Assembly (NCBI GenBank): GCA_900472605.1
Contig: UCJD01000053.1
Span: 1-63,687, forward strand
DNA length: 63,687 nt
Source: Hyphomicrobiales bacterium
GTDB lineage: Bacteria > Pseudomonadota > Alphaproteobacteria > Rhizobiales > Rhizobiaceae
Reading direction: 5' to 3'
Shown here: positions 38,290 through 47,039 of the stretch, in pieces
Numbering within the stretch: position 1 is the first letter of the stretch
Layout of the letters: the number at the start of each line of letters is the position of its first letter
Notes under the pieces: model-generated
Database searches by the model: none
Told to the model about the DNA's origin: nothing
The model's input: only the letters and a program-made list of their open reading frames with translations
Position numbers and translations under genes: made by a program

Positions 38290-40707
38290 TCACCCCAGAT
38301 AGGTTTGCGCAAGGAGATCGGAGAGGTTTTCTAGCTCGCGCTCGAGGCTGCGATAGACCTCGTCCGTCATCGTCTCGGGCGTCATCACCGCAAGGCCCGA
38401 GCGCAGGCGCATGGATTCGCGGTAGAAGGGCGACATCTGGCCGTTCACCAGCGCGTTCGGCAGCTGCTCGACCTCGCGCAGGATCTCGTTCAGCTGGAAG
38501 AGGATCGAGCGCGGGTTGAGCGGGTCGAGCGCCAAGAGGTCGGTGACGGTCAGACGCGCGGTGTTGACGTTGTAGCGGCGGCGGTGGGTCATGACGCTGT
38601 CGCCGATCTCGAGCAGCATGTCGAGCGCGCCATCGGGCGCTTCCGGGCCGGACATGTGGCCGAGCAGGCGGGTCATGTGCAGCGCGCGCTCGATATGGCG
38701 GCCGAGCGACAGGAAGCGCCAGCCGGTGAAGCGGTACATGTTTTCGTGGACGAGACCGGCGAAGCCCGCGAGCTTGCGCAAGAGGATGGTCATCGCATGG
38801 CTGGCGTCGTCGCCCGGCGATACGGTGGCGTGGAAGCGGCGGGCCGTCTTGGCGAGATCGGTCAGCGCCAGCCAGCCATCCGGCGAAAAGCGGTCGCGGA
38901 TGTTGCTGGCCGAATAGACGGCGCTGTCGATGTTGCGCAGCAGCGTGTCGGGCACTGCGTCCTCGGTGTCGATATCGACGTTGGCCAGATATTCGCTGAC
39001 ATCGGCCAGGAGCGGCTGGCTCGGATCGGCGGCCTCGGCGAAGCGCGCGTGCCAGGCGCGCAGGATGCGCAGCGCCCCTTCGGCGCGCTCGATGTAGCGG
39101 CCGAGCCAGAAGAGGTTGTCGGCGGCGCGGCTGGGCAGGCTGCCCGGCATGTTGCGGGTGAAGCTCGCCTCGGTGGGGAGCAGCGTGTGGCGTTCGACGG
39201 GCTTGTCGGAAACGATCCAGACGTCGGCGGCTGCCCCGCCCGATTGCATGGCGATCGCCGCCACGTCGTCGCCTGCGCCGATGCGGGCGAAACCGCCCGG
39301 CATGATCTGCCAGCCGTTCCTGGTGCGGGCGGCGAAGACGCGCAGCGACATCGGCCGCGGCACCAGCTTGCCGTTCACCCAGCTGGGCGTGGTCGACAGC
39401 GTCACGGCTTCCTGGCCGACGAGTTTCGGGCCGTCGGTGCTCAGCCAGTCGCCGATCGAATCGCGGGCGGTGGCGCGCAGCGCCGAGCCGAGCACGGATT
39501 CGCCGTTGTCGTCGAAGAAGGGGGCGCGGGAATAGGCCGGGCCGATCACCATCTTCGCGATGTTTTGGGCCACATGGTCGCGCTCGCTCTTCTGGCCGCA
39601 CCACCAGGTGGCGATCGACGGCATCTTGAGTTCCTCACCGAAAAGGCGGCGGCAGATGGTGGGCATGAAGGCGAGCAGCGCGCGGGTCTCGATGATGCCC
39701 GAGCCCAACGCATTGACGATGGTGACGCTTTCGGCGCGCAGCGCCTCCACGAGGCCGGGCGTGCCGATGTGCGAGGTCTGGTTGAGCTCGAGCGGATCGG
39801 CATAGGCGGAATCGAGGCGGCGCCAGAGCACGGTGATCGGCTTCAGGCCGGAGACGGTGCGCACCATCACCTTGCCGTTGACGACGGTCAGGTCTTCCCC
39901 TTCGAGCAGCATGAAGCCGAGATAGCGGGCGATGTAGGCGTGTTCGTAATAGGTCTCGTTGGCCGGGCCAGGGGTCAGGACGGCGATGCGGTCGTCGCCG
40001 CTGTGCTTCATGCCCTGCAGCGCATCGCGGAAGGCGCCGAAGAAGGAGGCGAGCCTGTGCACCGGGGTTTCGGCGTAGATATCGGAGAAGGCGCGGGTGG
40101 TCGCCACGCGGTTCTCCAGCGCAAAGCCGGCGCCCGAGGGGGCCTGGGTGCGGTCGGCCAGGACCCACCAGTTGCCATCGGGGCCGCGGCCGACCTCGAA
40201 GGCGCAGAAATGCAGATAGTGGCCGCCGGCCGGCTTGACGCCGACGAGCGGGCGCTGGAATTCCGGATTGGAGGCGATCAGCGCCGGCGGCAGGACGCCA
40301 TCCTCGACCAGCTTGTTGTCGCCGTAGATATCAGCGACGATCGCTTCCAGCAGGTCGGCGCGCTGGACGAGGCCTTCCGACAGGCTCTCCCATTCGCGCT
40401 CGTCGATCAAAACGGGGATGGGCGAGAGCGGCCAGGAGCGTTCGGCGCTGCCGGTGCTGCCATAGGCGCGGTAAAAGACGCCGGCATCCCTGAGATAGCG
40501 GTCGGCGCGGGCGAAGCGCTCGGTCAGGTCCTTTTCCGGCATGCCGCTCAGATGCGCCATGAAACGCTGCCAGACCGGACGGATCGCGCCGTTCTGGTCG
40601 ACCATCTCATCGGCGACGCCTGGTGGCGGGCGATAGCCGAGCACCGCCTCGTTGCCGATGCGCTGGCCCTTCGTCTGCCGCAGCTCTCTTGCCGGTTTCT
40701 TGCCCAT
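38290..40707 (-). CDS. Circularly permuted ATP-grasp fused to an alpha-E domain
   Basis: Fusion of a circularly permuted ATP-grasp domain (about 1-480, the COOH-NH2 ligase type) and an alpha-E domain (DUF403, about 510-805). Family features are YRAYGSTGSAERSWPLSPIPV at about residues 98-118, FCAFEVGRGPDGNWWVLADRTQAPSG and the loop SGIIETRALLAFMP. The alpha-E part has the signature FWLGRYIERAEGALRILR. In published genome-context work these domains were predicted to add amino acids to peptides together with transglutaminases. Commonly the two domains are separate genes; here they are one. It starts 22 bases after the DUF2126 gene. Confidence 0.9.
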   Translation of the reverse strand: MGKKPARELRQTKGQRIGNEAVLGYRPPPGVADEMVDQNGAIRPVWQRFMAHLSGMPEKDLTERFARADRYLRDAGVFYRAYGSTGSAERSWPLSPIPVLIDEREWESLSEGLVQRADLLEAIVADIYGDNKLVEDGVLPPALIASNPEFQRPLVGVKPAGGHYLHFCAFEVGRGPDGNWWVLADRTQAPSGAGFALENRVATTRAFSDIYAETPVHRLASFFGAFRDALQGMKHSGDDRIAVLTPGPANETYYEHAYIARYLGFMLLEGEDLTVVNGKVMVRTVSGLKPITVLWRRLDSAYADPLELNQTSHIGTPGLVEALRAESVTIVNALGSGIIETRALLAFMPTICRRLFGEELKMPSIATWWCGQKSERDHVAQNIAKMVIGPAYSRAPFFDDNGESVLGSALRATARDSIGDWLSTDGPKLVGQEAVTLSTTPSWVNGKLVPRPMSLRVFAARTRNGWQIMPGGFARIGAGDDVAAIAMQSGGAAADVWIVSDKPVERHTLLPTEASFTRNMPGSLPSRAADNLFWLGRYIERAEGALRILRAWHARFAEAADPSQPLLADVSEYLANVDIDTEDAVPDTLLRNIDSAVYSASNIRDRFSPDGWLALTDLAKTARRFHATVSPGDDASHAMTILLRKLAGFAGLVHENMYRFTGWRFLSLGRHIERALHMTRLLGHMSGPEAPDGALDMLLEIGDSVMTHRRRYNVNTARLTVTDLLALDPLNPRSILFQLNEILREVEQLPNALVNGQMSPFYRESMRLRSGLAVMTPETMTDEVYRSLERELENLSDLLAQTYLG

Positions 40708-40729
40708 GAACCCCTGAAGTCTAACGCGT

Positions 40730-43700
40730 CTAAATGCCTGCCGGTCGTCTCAGATCCAGCGTCAGCGGGAACTCCGGCGATCCGGTCTCGATCGCGGGGA
40801 TATAGCCGCCCGATGTATGCCCCCATGGCTCGAATCGCGCCAGACGCCTGGCTTCGGCTTCGTTACCATTGACCGGGAAGGTGTCATAGTTACGCCCGCC
40901 CGGATGGGCAACATGATAGATGCAGCCGCCGATCGAACGCTTCGACCATGTATCATAAATGTCGAAGGTGAGCGGCGTGTTGACCGGCAAGAGCGGGTGC
41001 AATCCCGATGCCGGCTGCCAGGCCTTGAAGCGCACGCCTGCGACGGAAACACCAGCCGTGCCCGTTGGTGTCAGCGGCACGGTGCGGCCGTTGCAGGTGA
41101 CGGTGTAACGCTCAGCATTGCTGGTTTCGAGGCGCACCTGAAGGCGCTCGACGGAGCTATCGACATAGCGCACGGTGCCGCCGATCGCACCTTCTTCGCC
41201 CATGACGTTCCACGGTTCCAGCGCCTGGCGCAGCTCCAGCTTCGAGCCCTCGTATTCGACCTCGCCGCAGAAGGGGAAGCGGAATTCGAGCTGGGCCTTG
41301 AACCATTCCGGACTGAGGTCGAAGCCGCTCTGCCTGAGGTCGGCCAGCACGTCCTGGAAATCCTGCCAGACGAAATGCGGTAGCATGAAGCGGTCGTGCA
41401 GCGTCGTGCCCCAGCGCACGAAGCGTCCATCGGCCGGGTTCTGCCAGAAGCGGGCGATGAGCGCGCGCACCATCAGCTGCTGGGCGAGCGACATGCGGGC
41501 ATTCGGCGGCATCTCGAAGCCGCGGAACTCGACGAGGCCGAGGCGGCCCGTGGGGCCATCGGGCGAGAACAGCTTGTCGATGCAGATCTCGGCGCGGTGG
41601 GTGTTGCCGGTCACGTCGATCAGCGTGTTGCGGAACAGGCGGTCGGTAATCCACGGCAAGGGGGGGGCCTTGCCGGGCAAGGGCGTCGGGCCGCGGCCGG
41701 GCGCGGGGATCTGGGCGAGCGCCGTCTCCAGTTCGTAGAGGCTGTCGTGGCGGGCTTCGTCGATGCGCGGCGCCTGGCTGGTCGGGCCGATGAACATCCC
41801 TGAAAACATGTAGGAGAGCGAGGGATGGCGCTGCCAGTGCAGCACCAGGCTCTTCAACAGGTCCGGGCGGCGCAGGAACGGGCTGTCGCCGGGGTTGGCC
41901 CCGCCGACGACGACGTGGTTGCCGCCGCCGGTGCCGGTGTGGCGGCCGTCGATCATGAACTTGTCGGCGCCGAGCCTTGTCTGGCGGGCCTCTTCATAGA
42001 CCGTGGTGGTGATGTCAACGCAGTCCTGCCAGTTGGAGGCCGGATGGATGTTGACCTCGATGACGCCGGGGTCGGGCGCGACGCGGATGACGTTGATGCG
42101 CTCGTCCTGCGGCGGCGAATAGCCCTCGATGTGGACGGGCAGGCCGAGTTCGGCGGCGGCGTTTTCGGCGGCCGCGATCAGCTCGAGATAGTCCTCGATG
42201 CGCTCGACCGGCGGCATGAAGACACAGAGCCTGCCGTCGCGGGGCTCGACCGAGATCGCGGTGCGCACGGCGCCGCCGATCTCACTGAGCGTCTGCTCGA
42301 CGCGGCTCTGGCTGCTGTCGTCGCTCTGGCGCGAGGCCTCGGGCATGGCGCGGCCGGCGGGAACGAAGACCTCGGGTAGCGGTGCGCGCGGGATCGAGGG
42401 ATCGGCCGGGTGGATATAGGGGAAGCGGGCCGGCGGCACGTAGGGCAGGGTGCCGAGCGGCAGGCGGTAGCCGACGGGGCTGTCACCGGGCACGAGGAAG
42501 ATCTTGCCGCGGCGGGTCTTCCACTTCTCGCTGATCCAGCGCTGGTCCGAGGCCCGGGCATTCCAGGCCTGCACGGGCAGGATATAGCCTGTCGGTGTCG
42601 TCAGGCCGCGCTCGAAGACGCGGGCAATGCGGCTGCGCTCTTCCGGGTCCGTCAGCTTGGAGTTGGACGGGTCGACATTTTCCGGCAGGCTGCCTTCCTT
42701 GATGATCCATTCGGCCGGATCTTCGTAGGCCGGCAGCACCATGTCAGGCTCGATCGCCAGTTCCCTGGCGATCGCGTTCAACAAGTTGGAGGCGTCTTCG
42801 GCCTTGGCGCCGGTCTCCTTGCCTTCGCCGGCGATCAGCGCCGGGTTCTGCCAGATCGGCTTGCCGTCCTTGCGCCAGTAGAGCGAGAAGGTCCAGCGCG
42901 GCAGGCTTTCGCCGGGATACCACTTGCCCTGGCCGTAATGCAGGAAGCCGCCGGGGGCGAAACGCTCGCGCAGCTTGCGGATCAGCTCGTCGGCCTTCTC
43001 GCGCTTGGTCGGGCCGACGGCTGCGGTGTTCCATTCCTCGGATTCGAAATCGTCGATGGAGACGAAGGTCGGCTCGCCGCCCATGGTGAGGCGCACGTCC
43101 TCGGCCTGGAGAATGCTGTCGACCTTGCGGCCAAGCGCGTTGAGCTCCTCCCAGCTGTCGTCGGAGAAGGGCTTGGTGATGCGCGGATGCTCGGCCACAC
43201 GCTCGACCTTCATGTCGAAGGCGAATTCCGTGTTGGCGTGGCCGTAGAGTGCGCCGGAGATGGGGGCGGCGTTGCGATAGTGCGGGGTGGCGGCAAGGGG
43301 TATGTGGCTTTCGCCGGTGAGCAGGCCGGAGGTCGGGTCGAGGCCGATCCAGCCGGCGCCCGGAATATAGACTTCCGCCCAGGCGTGCAGGTCGGTGAAA
43401 TCGACCTCGGTGCCGGACGGGCCGTCGAGCGCCTTCAGATCCGGCGTCAGCTGGATGAGATAGCCTGACACGAAGCGGGCGGCGAAGCCGAGGTTGCGGA
43501 GGATCTCGACCAGCAGCCAGCTGGTGTCGCGACAGGAGCCGAGCGCCAGCTTCAGCGTCTCCTCCGGCGACTGCACGCCGGGCTCCATGCGGATGACATA
43601 TTCGATGTCGCCCTTCAGCTTCGCATTGAGGCCGACGATGAAGTCGGTGGTGCGCATCGGGGTGCGGTCGATGCCCGAGAGGTAGGTCGCAAGCGCCGGC

Positions 43701-44071
43701 TCCACCGGCTGCGGCTGCATGTAGATCTTCAGGTCTTCGCGAATATCCTCGGGATAGGAGAAGGGCCACATCTCGGCGCTCTCCTCGACGAAGAAATCGA
43801 AGGGATTATAGACGGTCATGTCGGCGACGAGATCGACTTCGATCTTGAACTCCGTCACCGGGTCGGGGAAGACGTAGCGGGCCAGATAGTTGCCGTAGGG
43901 GTCCTGCTGCAGGTTCACGAAATGGTTTGCCGGCGATACCTTCAGCGAATGGCTGATCACCCGCGTCTTCGAATGCGACGCAGGCTTGAGGCGGATGATC
44001 TGAGGCCCGAGGCGGACCGGCTTGTCATAATTATAATGCGTCAGGTGATAGATGCTGGCTTTGATCGACAT
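40730..44071 (-). CDS. Large transglutaminase-DUF2126 protein
   Basis: Multidomain protein of 1113 residues and the first gene of the cluster. The N-terminal 90 residues are the beta-sandwich of bacterial transglutaminases, the core holds the Cys of GSCRDTSWLLVEILRNLG (about 180), the His of DLHAWAEVY and the Asp of IGLDPTSG, and residues about 300-1110 match DUF2126, including MGGEPTFVSIDDFESEEW and DGRHTGTGGGNHVVVGGA. The DUF2126 portion is thought to be an amidoligase-like module. The ATG at 44071 follows AAGGCAGTCC. No membrane segment or signal is seen, so it acts in the cytoplasm. The three-gene set is frequent in rhizobia but has no assigned substrate. Confidence 0.9.
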   Translation of the reverse strand: MSIKASIYHLTHYNYDKPVRLGPQIIRLKPASHSKTRVISHSLKVSPANHFVNLQQDPYGNYLARYVFPDPVTEFKIEVDLVADMTVYNPFDFFVEESAEMWPFSYPEDIREDLKIYMQPQPVEPALATYLSGIDRTPMRTTDFIVGLNAKLKGDIEYVIRMEPGVQSPEETLKLALGSCRDTSWLLVEILRNLGFAARFVSGYLIQLTPDLKALDGPSGTEVDFTDLHAWAEVYIPGAGWIGLDPTSGLLTGESHIPLAATPHYRNAAPISGALYGHANTEFAFDMKVERVAEHPRITKPFSDDSWEELNALGRKVDSILQAEDVRLTMGGEPTFVSIDDFESEEWNTAAVGPTKREKADELIRKLRERFAPGGFLHYGQGKWYPGESLPRWTFSLYWRKDGKPIWQNPALIAGEGKETGAKAEDASNLLNAIARELAIEPDMVLPAYEDPAEWIIKEGSLPENVDPSNSKLTDPEERSRIARVFERGLTTPTGYILPVQAWNARASDQRWISEKWKTRRGKIFLVPGDSPVGYRLPLGTLPYVPPARFPYIHPADPSIPRAPLPEVFVPAGRAMPEASRQSDDSSQSRVEQTLSEIGGAVRTAISVEPRDGRLCVFMPPVERIEDYLELIAAAENAAAELGLPVHIEGYSPPQDERINVIRVAPDPGVIEVNIHPASNWQDCVDITTTVYEEARQTRLGADKFMIDGRHTGTGGGNHVVVGGANPGDSPFLRRPDLLKSLVLHWQRHPSLSYMFSGMFIGPTSQAPRIDEARHDSLYELETALAQIPAPGRGPTPLPGKAPPLPWITDRLFRNTLIDVTGNTHRAEICIDKLFSPDGPTGRLGLVEFRGFEMPPNARMSLAQQLMVRALIARFWQNPADGRFVRWGTTLHDRFMLPHFVWQDFQDVLADLRQSGFDLSPEWFKAQLEFRFPFCGEVEYEGSKLELRQALEPWNVMGEEGAIGGTVRYVDSSVERLQVRLETSNAERYTVTCNGRTVPLTPTGTAGVSVAGVRFKAWQPASGLHPLLPVNTPLTFDIYDTWSKRSIGGCIYHVAHPGGRNYDTFPVNGNEAEARRLARFEPWGHTSGGYIPAIETGSPEFPLTLDLRRPAGI

Positions 44072-44224
44072 GGACTGCCTTATCCGCGGCCGTATCGTTG
44101 TACGGCATTTGCTGTTCCCAAGTGCAGTGTGTGCAATGCAGCGAGAGAATGCAAGGTAGGGAGGGGATTGGTTTGGCAGTCGTGCATTTCTGCCGTACCA
44201 TCGTGTTGGGTCGGAGATCAGTTC

Positions 44225-44854
44225 ATGACGACATTGACGGTAACGCAGCAGGGCACGGCGACTTTGCCGGAAGAGGTGTTGGAGCATCTCGGGACCCGGC
44301 CGGGCGAGGCTATCAGGATCGATCTGCTGCCAGATGGACGGGCGGTACTCAAAGCAGCCAAGGGCAACGGTTCCTGGCATGAGCTGAGCGGGATGCTCGC
44401 GGGCAAGACCAATGGCAGAAGGCTTTCTATCGAGGAAATCAACGATGTCGTTGCCGAAGCCGGAACGGCCGGGATCACGATCAAGGTCGATCCGTTTCCG
44501 TCGGATGATGAACTCAATGGCCTTTGGGTGGAAGCCTGGGGCGATCAGGACGCGCGGGATTTCGGTAAGGTGCTCGCTCGCAGTCTCGCCCATCTCGGAG
44601 CGTACGAGGGCCGACGTCTGGTGGGATTTGTCAACGTCGCGACGGATGGTGGAGTGCACGCATTTCTTCTGGATACCTGCGTCACACCGGCCATGCGGGG
44701 GAAGGGGATTGCCACGATGCTGGTCGAGGAAGCAATAAATGTTGCCCGAAGCAGAGGCGCAACATGGCTACATGTCGACTTTGAACCGCATCTGGCCTCA
44801 TTCTATCGTGGTTGCGGATTCAGGTCGACAGAAGCAGGTCTCATTCGGCTATAG
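44225..44854 (+). CDS. Fusion of an AbrB/MazE-like domain and a GNAT acetyltransferase
   Basis: A 209-residue protein with two parts. Residues 1-80 read as a swapped-hairpin AbrB/MazE antitoxin domain: TLTVTQQGTATLPEEVLEHLG and GEAIRIDLLPDGRAVLK, ending in a RRLSIEEINDVVAEAG tail typical of these antitoxins. Residues 85-209 are a GNAT domain with FLLDTCVTPAMRGKGIATML (acetyl-CoA loop Q/RxxGxG/A as RGKGIA), then HVDFEPHLASFYRGCGFR. The frame is continuous, and the ATG at 44225 has GGAG eight bases upstream. Normally these are separate genes. It could be a self-regulating acetyltransferase or a fused toxin-antitoxin; neither is proven. Confidence 0.85.
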   Translation: MTTLTVTQQGTATLPEEVLEHLGTRPGEAIRIDLLPDGRAVLKAAKGNGSWHELSGMLAGKTNGRRLSIEEINDVVAEAGTAGITIKVDPFPSDDELNGLWVEAWGDQDARDFGKVLARSLAHLGAYEGRRLVGFVNVATDGGVHAFLLDTCVTPAMRGKGIATMLVEEAINVARSRGATWLHVDFEPHLASFYRGCGFRSTEAGLIRL

Positions 44855-44888
44855 GACGGGCAGACAGCCATAGCTGTCGATGATCGCC

Positions 44889-46268
44889 TCACCCCCTCTC
44901 GAACGTCACCACCGCCTTCAACCCCCGTCCGCCATCCCCAGTGCCGAGGTCCAGCCTCGCACCAAACAATCCGCAAATCTCCTCGACGATCGGCAGGCCC
45001 AAGCCCGCGCCGGGGCTCGCCATGTCGTTGCCGCGCGAGAAGCGGCGGCGCACCGCGTGGAGGGTTTCGGGCGGGATGCCGGGGCCGTTGTCCTCGACTT
45101 CGAGCAGCACGGCATCCTCAAGGCCGCGGATGCGGACGGTGACTTCGGCGCCGTGGCCGGCATAGGCGATGGCGTTGCCGGCGAGGTTGCGCAGGAGTTC
45201 GCCGATCAGAAGCGGCTCGGCGCGGATCATTTCCTGCCGGTCGCCCTCGAAGCCGAGATCGATGCCGGCGGCGGAGGCGGTAGGGATGAGTTCGCCGGTG
45301 ATCTCCTGGGCGATCGCGGTCAGGTCGATCGCGGTTGCGGTCAGCGCCTCGCGCGAGGTGGCGGCGTCGATCTTGGCCATCAGCAGCAGCTGCGCCAGCA
45401 CGCGTTCGGCATGTGCCACGGCTTGATCGCCCTTCAGCGCCACGGCTTGGGCATCGGCGAGTGAGGTGGCGCGTGATGACAGCGCCAGTTGGGTGCGGAT
45501 GATGGCGAGCGGGGTGCGCAGCTGGTGGCTGGCGTTGCCGGTGAAGTTGCGCAGCGCGTCCAGCGCCTGTTCGAGCCGGATCATGAAGCTGTTGACGGTA
45601 TCGACCAGCGGCTGCACCTCGCTGGGCACGGATTGCTCGATCGGGTGCAGGTCGTCGGGGCTGCGTTCGCCGATCGCGTCGCGCAGCTTGTAGAGTGGTC
45701 GCAGCGCCACGGTGACCGAGATCCAGACGATGATGGCGGCGCCGAGGATCATCACCGAGAGGCGCAGCGCCGAGCGCAGCAGGATGGCGCGGGCGAGCTG
45801 GCGGCGGGCGATGGTGGTTTCGGCGACGGTGACGGTGAAGGGGACCGAGCGGATGCCCGTGGAGGCCGAGCGGTTGAGGGTCGCGACACGAATCGGTTCG
45901 TTGCGGAAGCGGTCGTCGGCGAAGACGGCGCTGTCGCCCTTCGTCTCCTTGAGAACCGGGAGCGCCTGATAGCCGGTGATGAACTCGCCGGGCGGGCCGT
46001 CGACGCGGTAGAAGACGCGGTCCTGCGCCGCCGATGTCAGCATCTCCAGCGCCACATAGGGAATATCGACCTGCAGCGAGCCGTCCTCGGCAACCACGAC
46101 GCGCTCGGCGATCGCCAGCGCCGAGCCGGCAAGCACGCGGTCGGAGACGATGTTGGAGGTCTGCACGGCCTCGCGATAGGTATCGGCCAGCGCCACGATG
46201 CCGATGACGGCGGTGGAGATCAGCAGCCAGAAGAGCAGCCGGCGGCGGAGCGAATAGGCCGACGTCAT
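44889..46268 (-). CDS. TctE-like sensor histidine kinase
   Basis: Inner-membrane kinase of 459 residues that phosphorylates the response regulator encoded just before it. Two helices (about 11-32 and 168-190) flank a periplasmic sensor of about 135 residues of the 2CSK type seen in TctE and related carboxylate sensors. The core has the His in NFTGNASHQLRTPLAII (about residue 249), the N box LLRNLAGNAIAYAG and the GLGLPIV loop. It overlaps the regulator by four bases (46265-46268). Relatives sense tricarboxylates or sugar phosphates, so the tctCBA operon at 52648 is a possible target. Confidence 0.88.
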   Translation of the reverse strand: MTSAYSLRRRLLFWLLISTAVIGIVALADTYREAVQTSNIVSDRVLAGSALAIAERVVVAEDGSLQVDIPYVALEMLTSAAQDRVFYRVDGPPGEFITGYQALPVLKETKGDSAVFADDRFRNEPIRVATLNRSASTGIRSVPFTVTVAETTIARRQLARAILLRSALRLSVMILGAAIIVWISVTVALRPLYKLRDAIGERSPDDLHPIEQSVPSEVQPLVDTVNSFMIRLEQALDALRNFTGNASHQLRTPLAIIRTQLALSSRATSLADAQAVALKGDQAVAHAERVLAQLLLMAKIDAATSREALTATAIDLTAIAQEITGELIPTASAAGIDLGFEGDRQEMIRAEPLLIGELLRNLAGNAIAYAGHGAEVTVRIRGLEDAVLLEVEDNGPGIPPETLHAVRRRFSRGNDMASPGAGLGLPIVEEICGLFGARLDLGTGDGGRGLKAVVTFERG

Positions 46269-46969
46269 GGCGCCTCGGACGCGGCTGTGCCTGTTGTGGG
46301 CTCGGGTAGCTTATCGAGATAGTAGCCGATCCCACGCGCGGTCTTCACCGTCAGGCCATGTGGGGCCAGGCGTTTTCTCAAGCGGCTTACATATTGCTCG
46401 ATCGCGTTGGCGGAGATGTCGTCGTCGAAGGCGGTCAGCGACTGGATGATCGCTTCCTTCGAAACCACCTTGCCGGCGCGCATGAAGAGGATTTCGAGCA
46501 GGCCGAGTTCGCGGGCGGGGATGTCGAGCGGTGTCGCGCCTGAGAAGAAGGCGCGGGAATTCAGATCGAGCGACAGGCTCCCGAAGCTGACGGTCGCCGA
46601 ATGCAGGCCGGCCTGGCGGCGCAGGAGCACGCGCACGCGGGCTTCGAATTCCGAGATGTCGAAGGGCTTGATCAGGTAGTCGTCGGCGCCGAGATCAAGG
46701 CCCTTGACGCGTTCCTCCGGGGTGCCGCGCGCGGTGAGAATGAGAACGGCGGCCTGGTTCTGGCGGGCGCGCATGGCGCGCAGCACGTCGAGGCCGTCCA
46801 TCTCAGGCAGGTTGAGATCGAGCACAACGAGGTCGAAGCTCTCGGCTGCGGTCACCGCATTGGCGGATGCGCCGTCATGGACGATATCGACGGCATGGCC
46901 GGTGCCGCGCAGAATGGCCGACAGCCCGTCGGCCAGCGCGATATTGTCCTCCACCAGTAGAATGCGCAC
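46265..46969 (-). CDS. OmpR-family response regulator (TctD-like)
   Basis: Two-domain regulator of 234 residues: a receiver with the acidic pair in LLVEDN, phosphoacceptor Asp in VVLDLNLPEMDGLDVL (about 51), and the Lys in LIKPFDISEF, then a winged-helix DNA-binding domain (about 130-225, with ANAIEQYVSRLRKRLAPHGL). The C-terminal TVKTARGIGYYLDK is typical. Its kinase follows in the same operon. Putative targets are the divergent periplasmic binding protein gene at 49081 or tctCBA; none is proven. Confidence 0.92.
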   Translation of the reverse strand: MRILLVEDNIALADGLSAILRGTGHAVDIVHDGASANAVTAAESFDLVVLDLNLPEMDGLDVLRAMRARQNQAAVLILTARGTPEERVKGLDLGADDYLIKPFDISEFEARVRVLLRRQAGLHSATVSFGSLSLDLNSRAFFSGATPLDIPARELGLLEILFMRAGKVVSKEAIIQSLTAFDDDISANAIEQYVSRLRKRLAPHGLTVKTARGIGYYLDKLPEPTTGTAASEAP

Positions 46970-47039
46970 GGATGTTCCCTTGATTTTTGAAAAGGATACA
47001 CGGCGGCGCTGACGATGTCACGGTGCGCTTTGCATGGCT

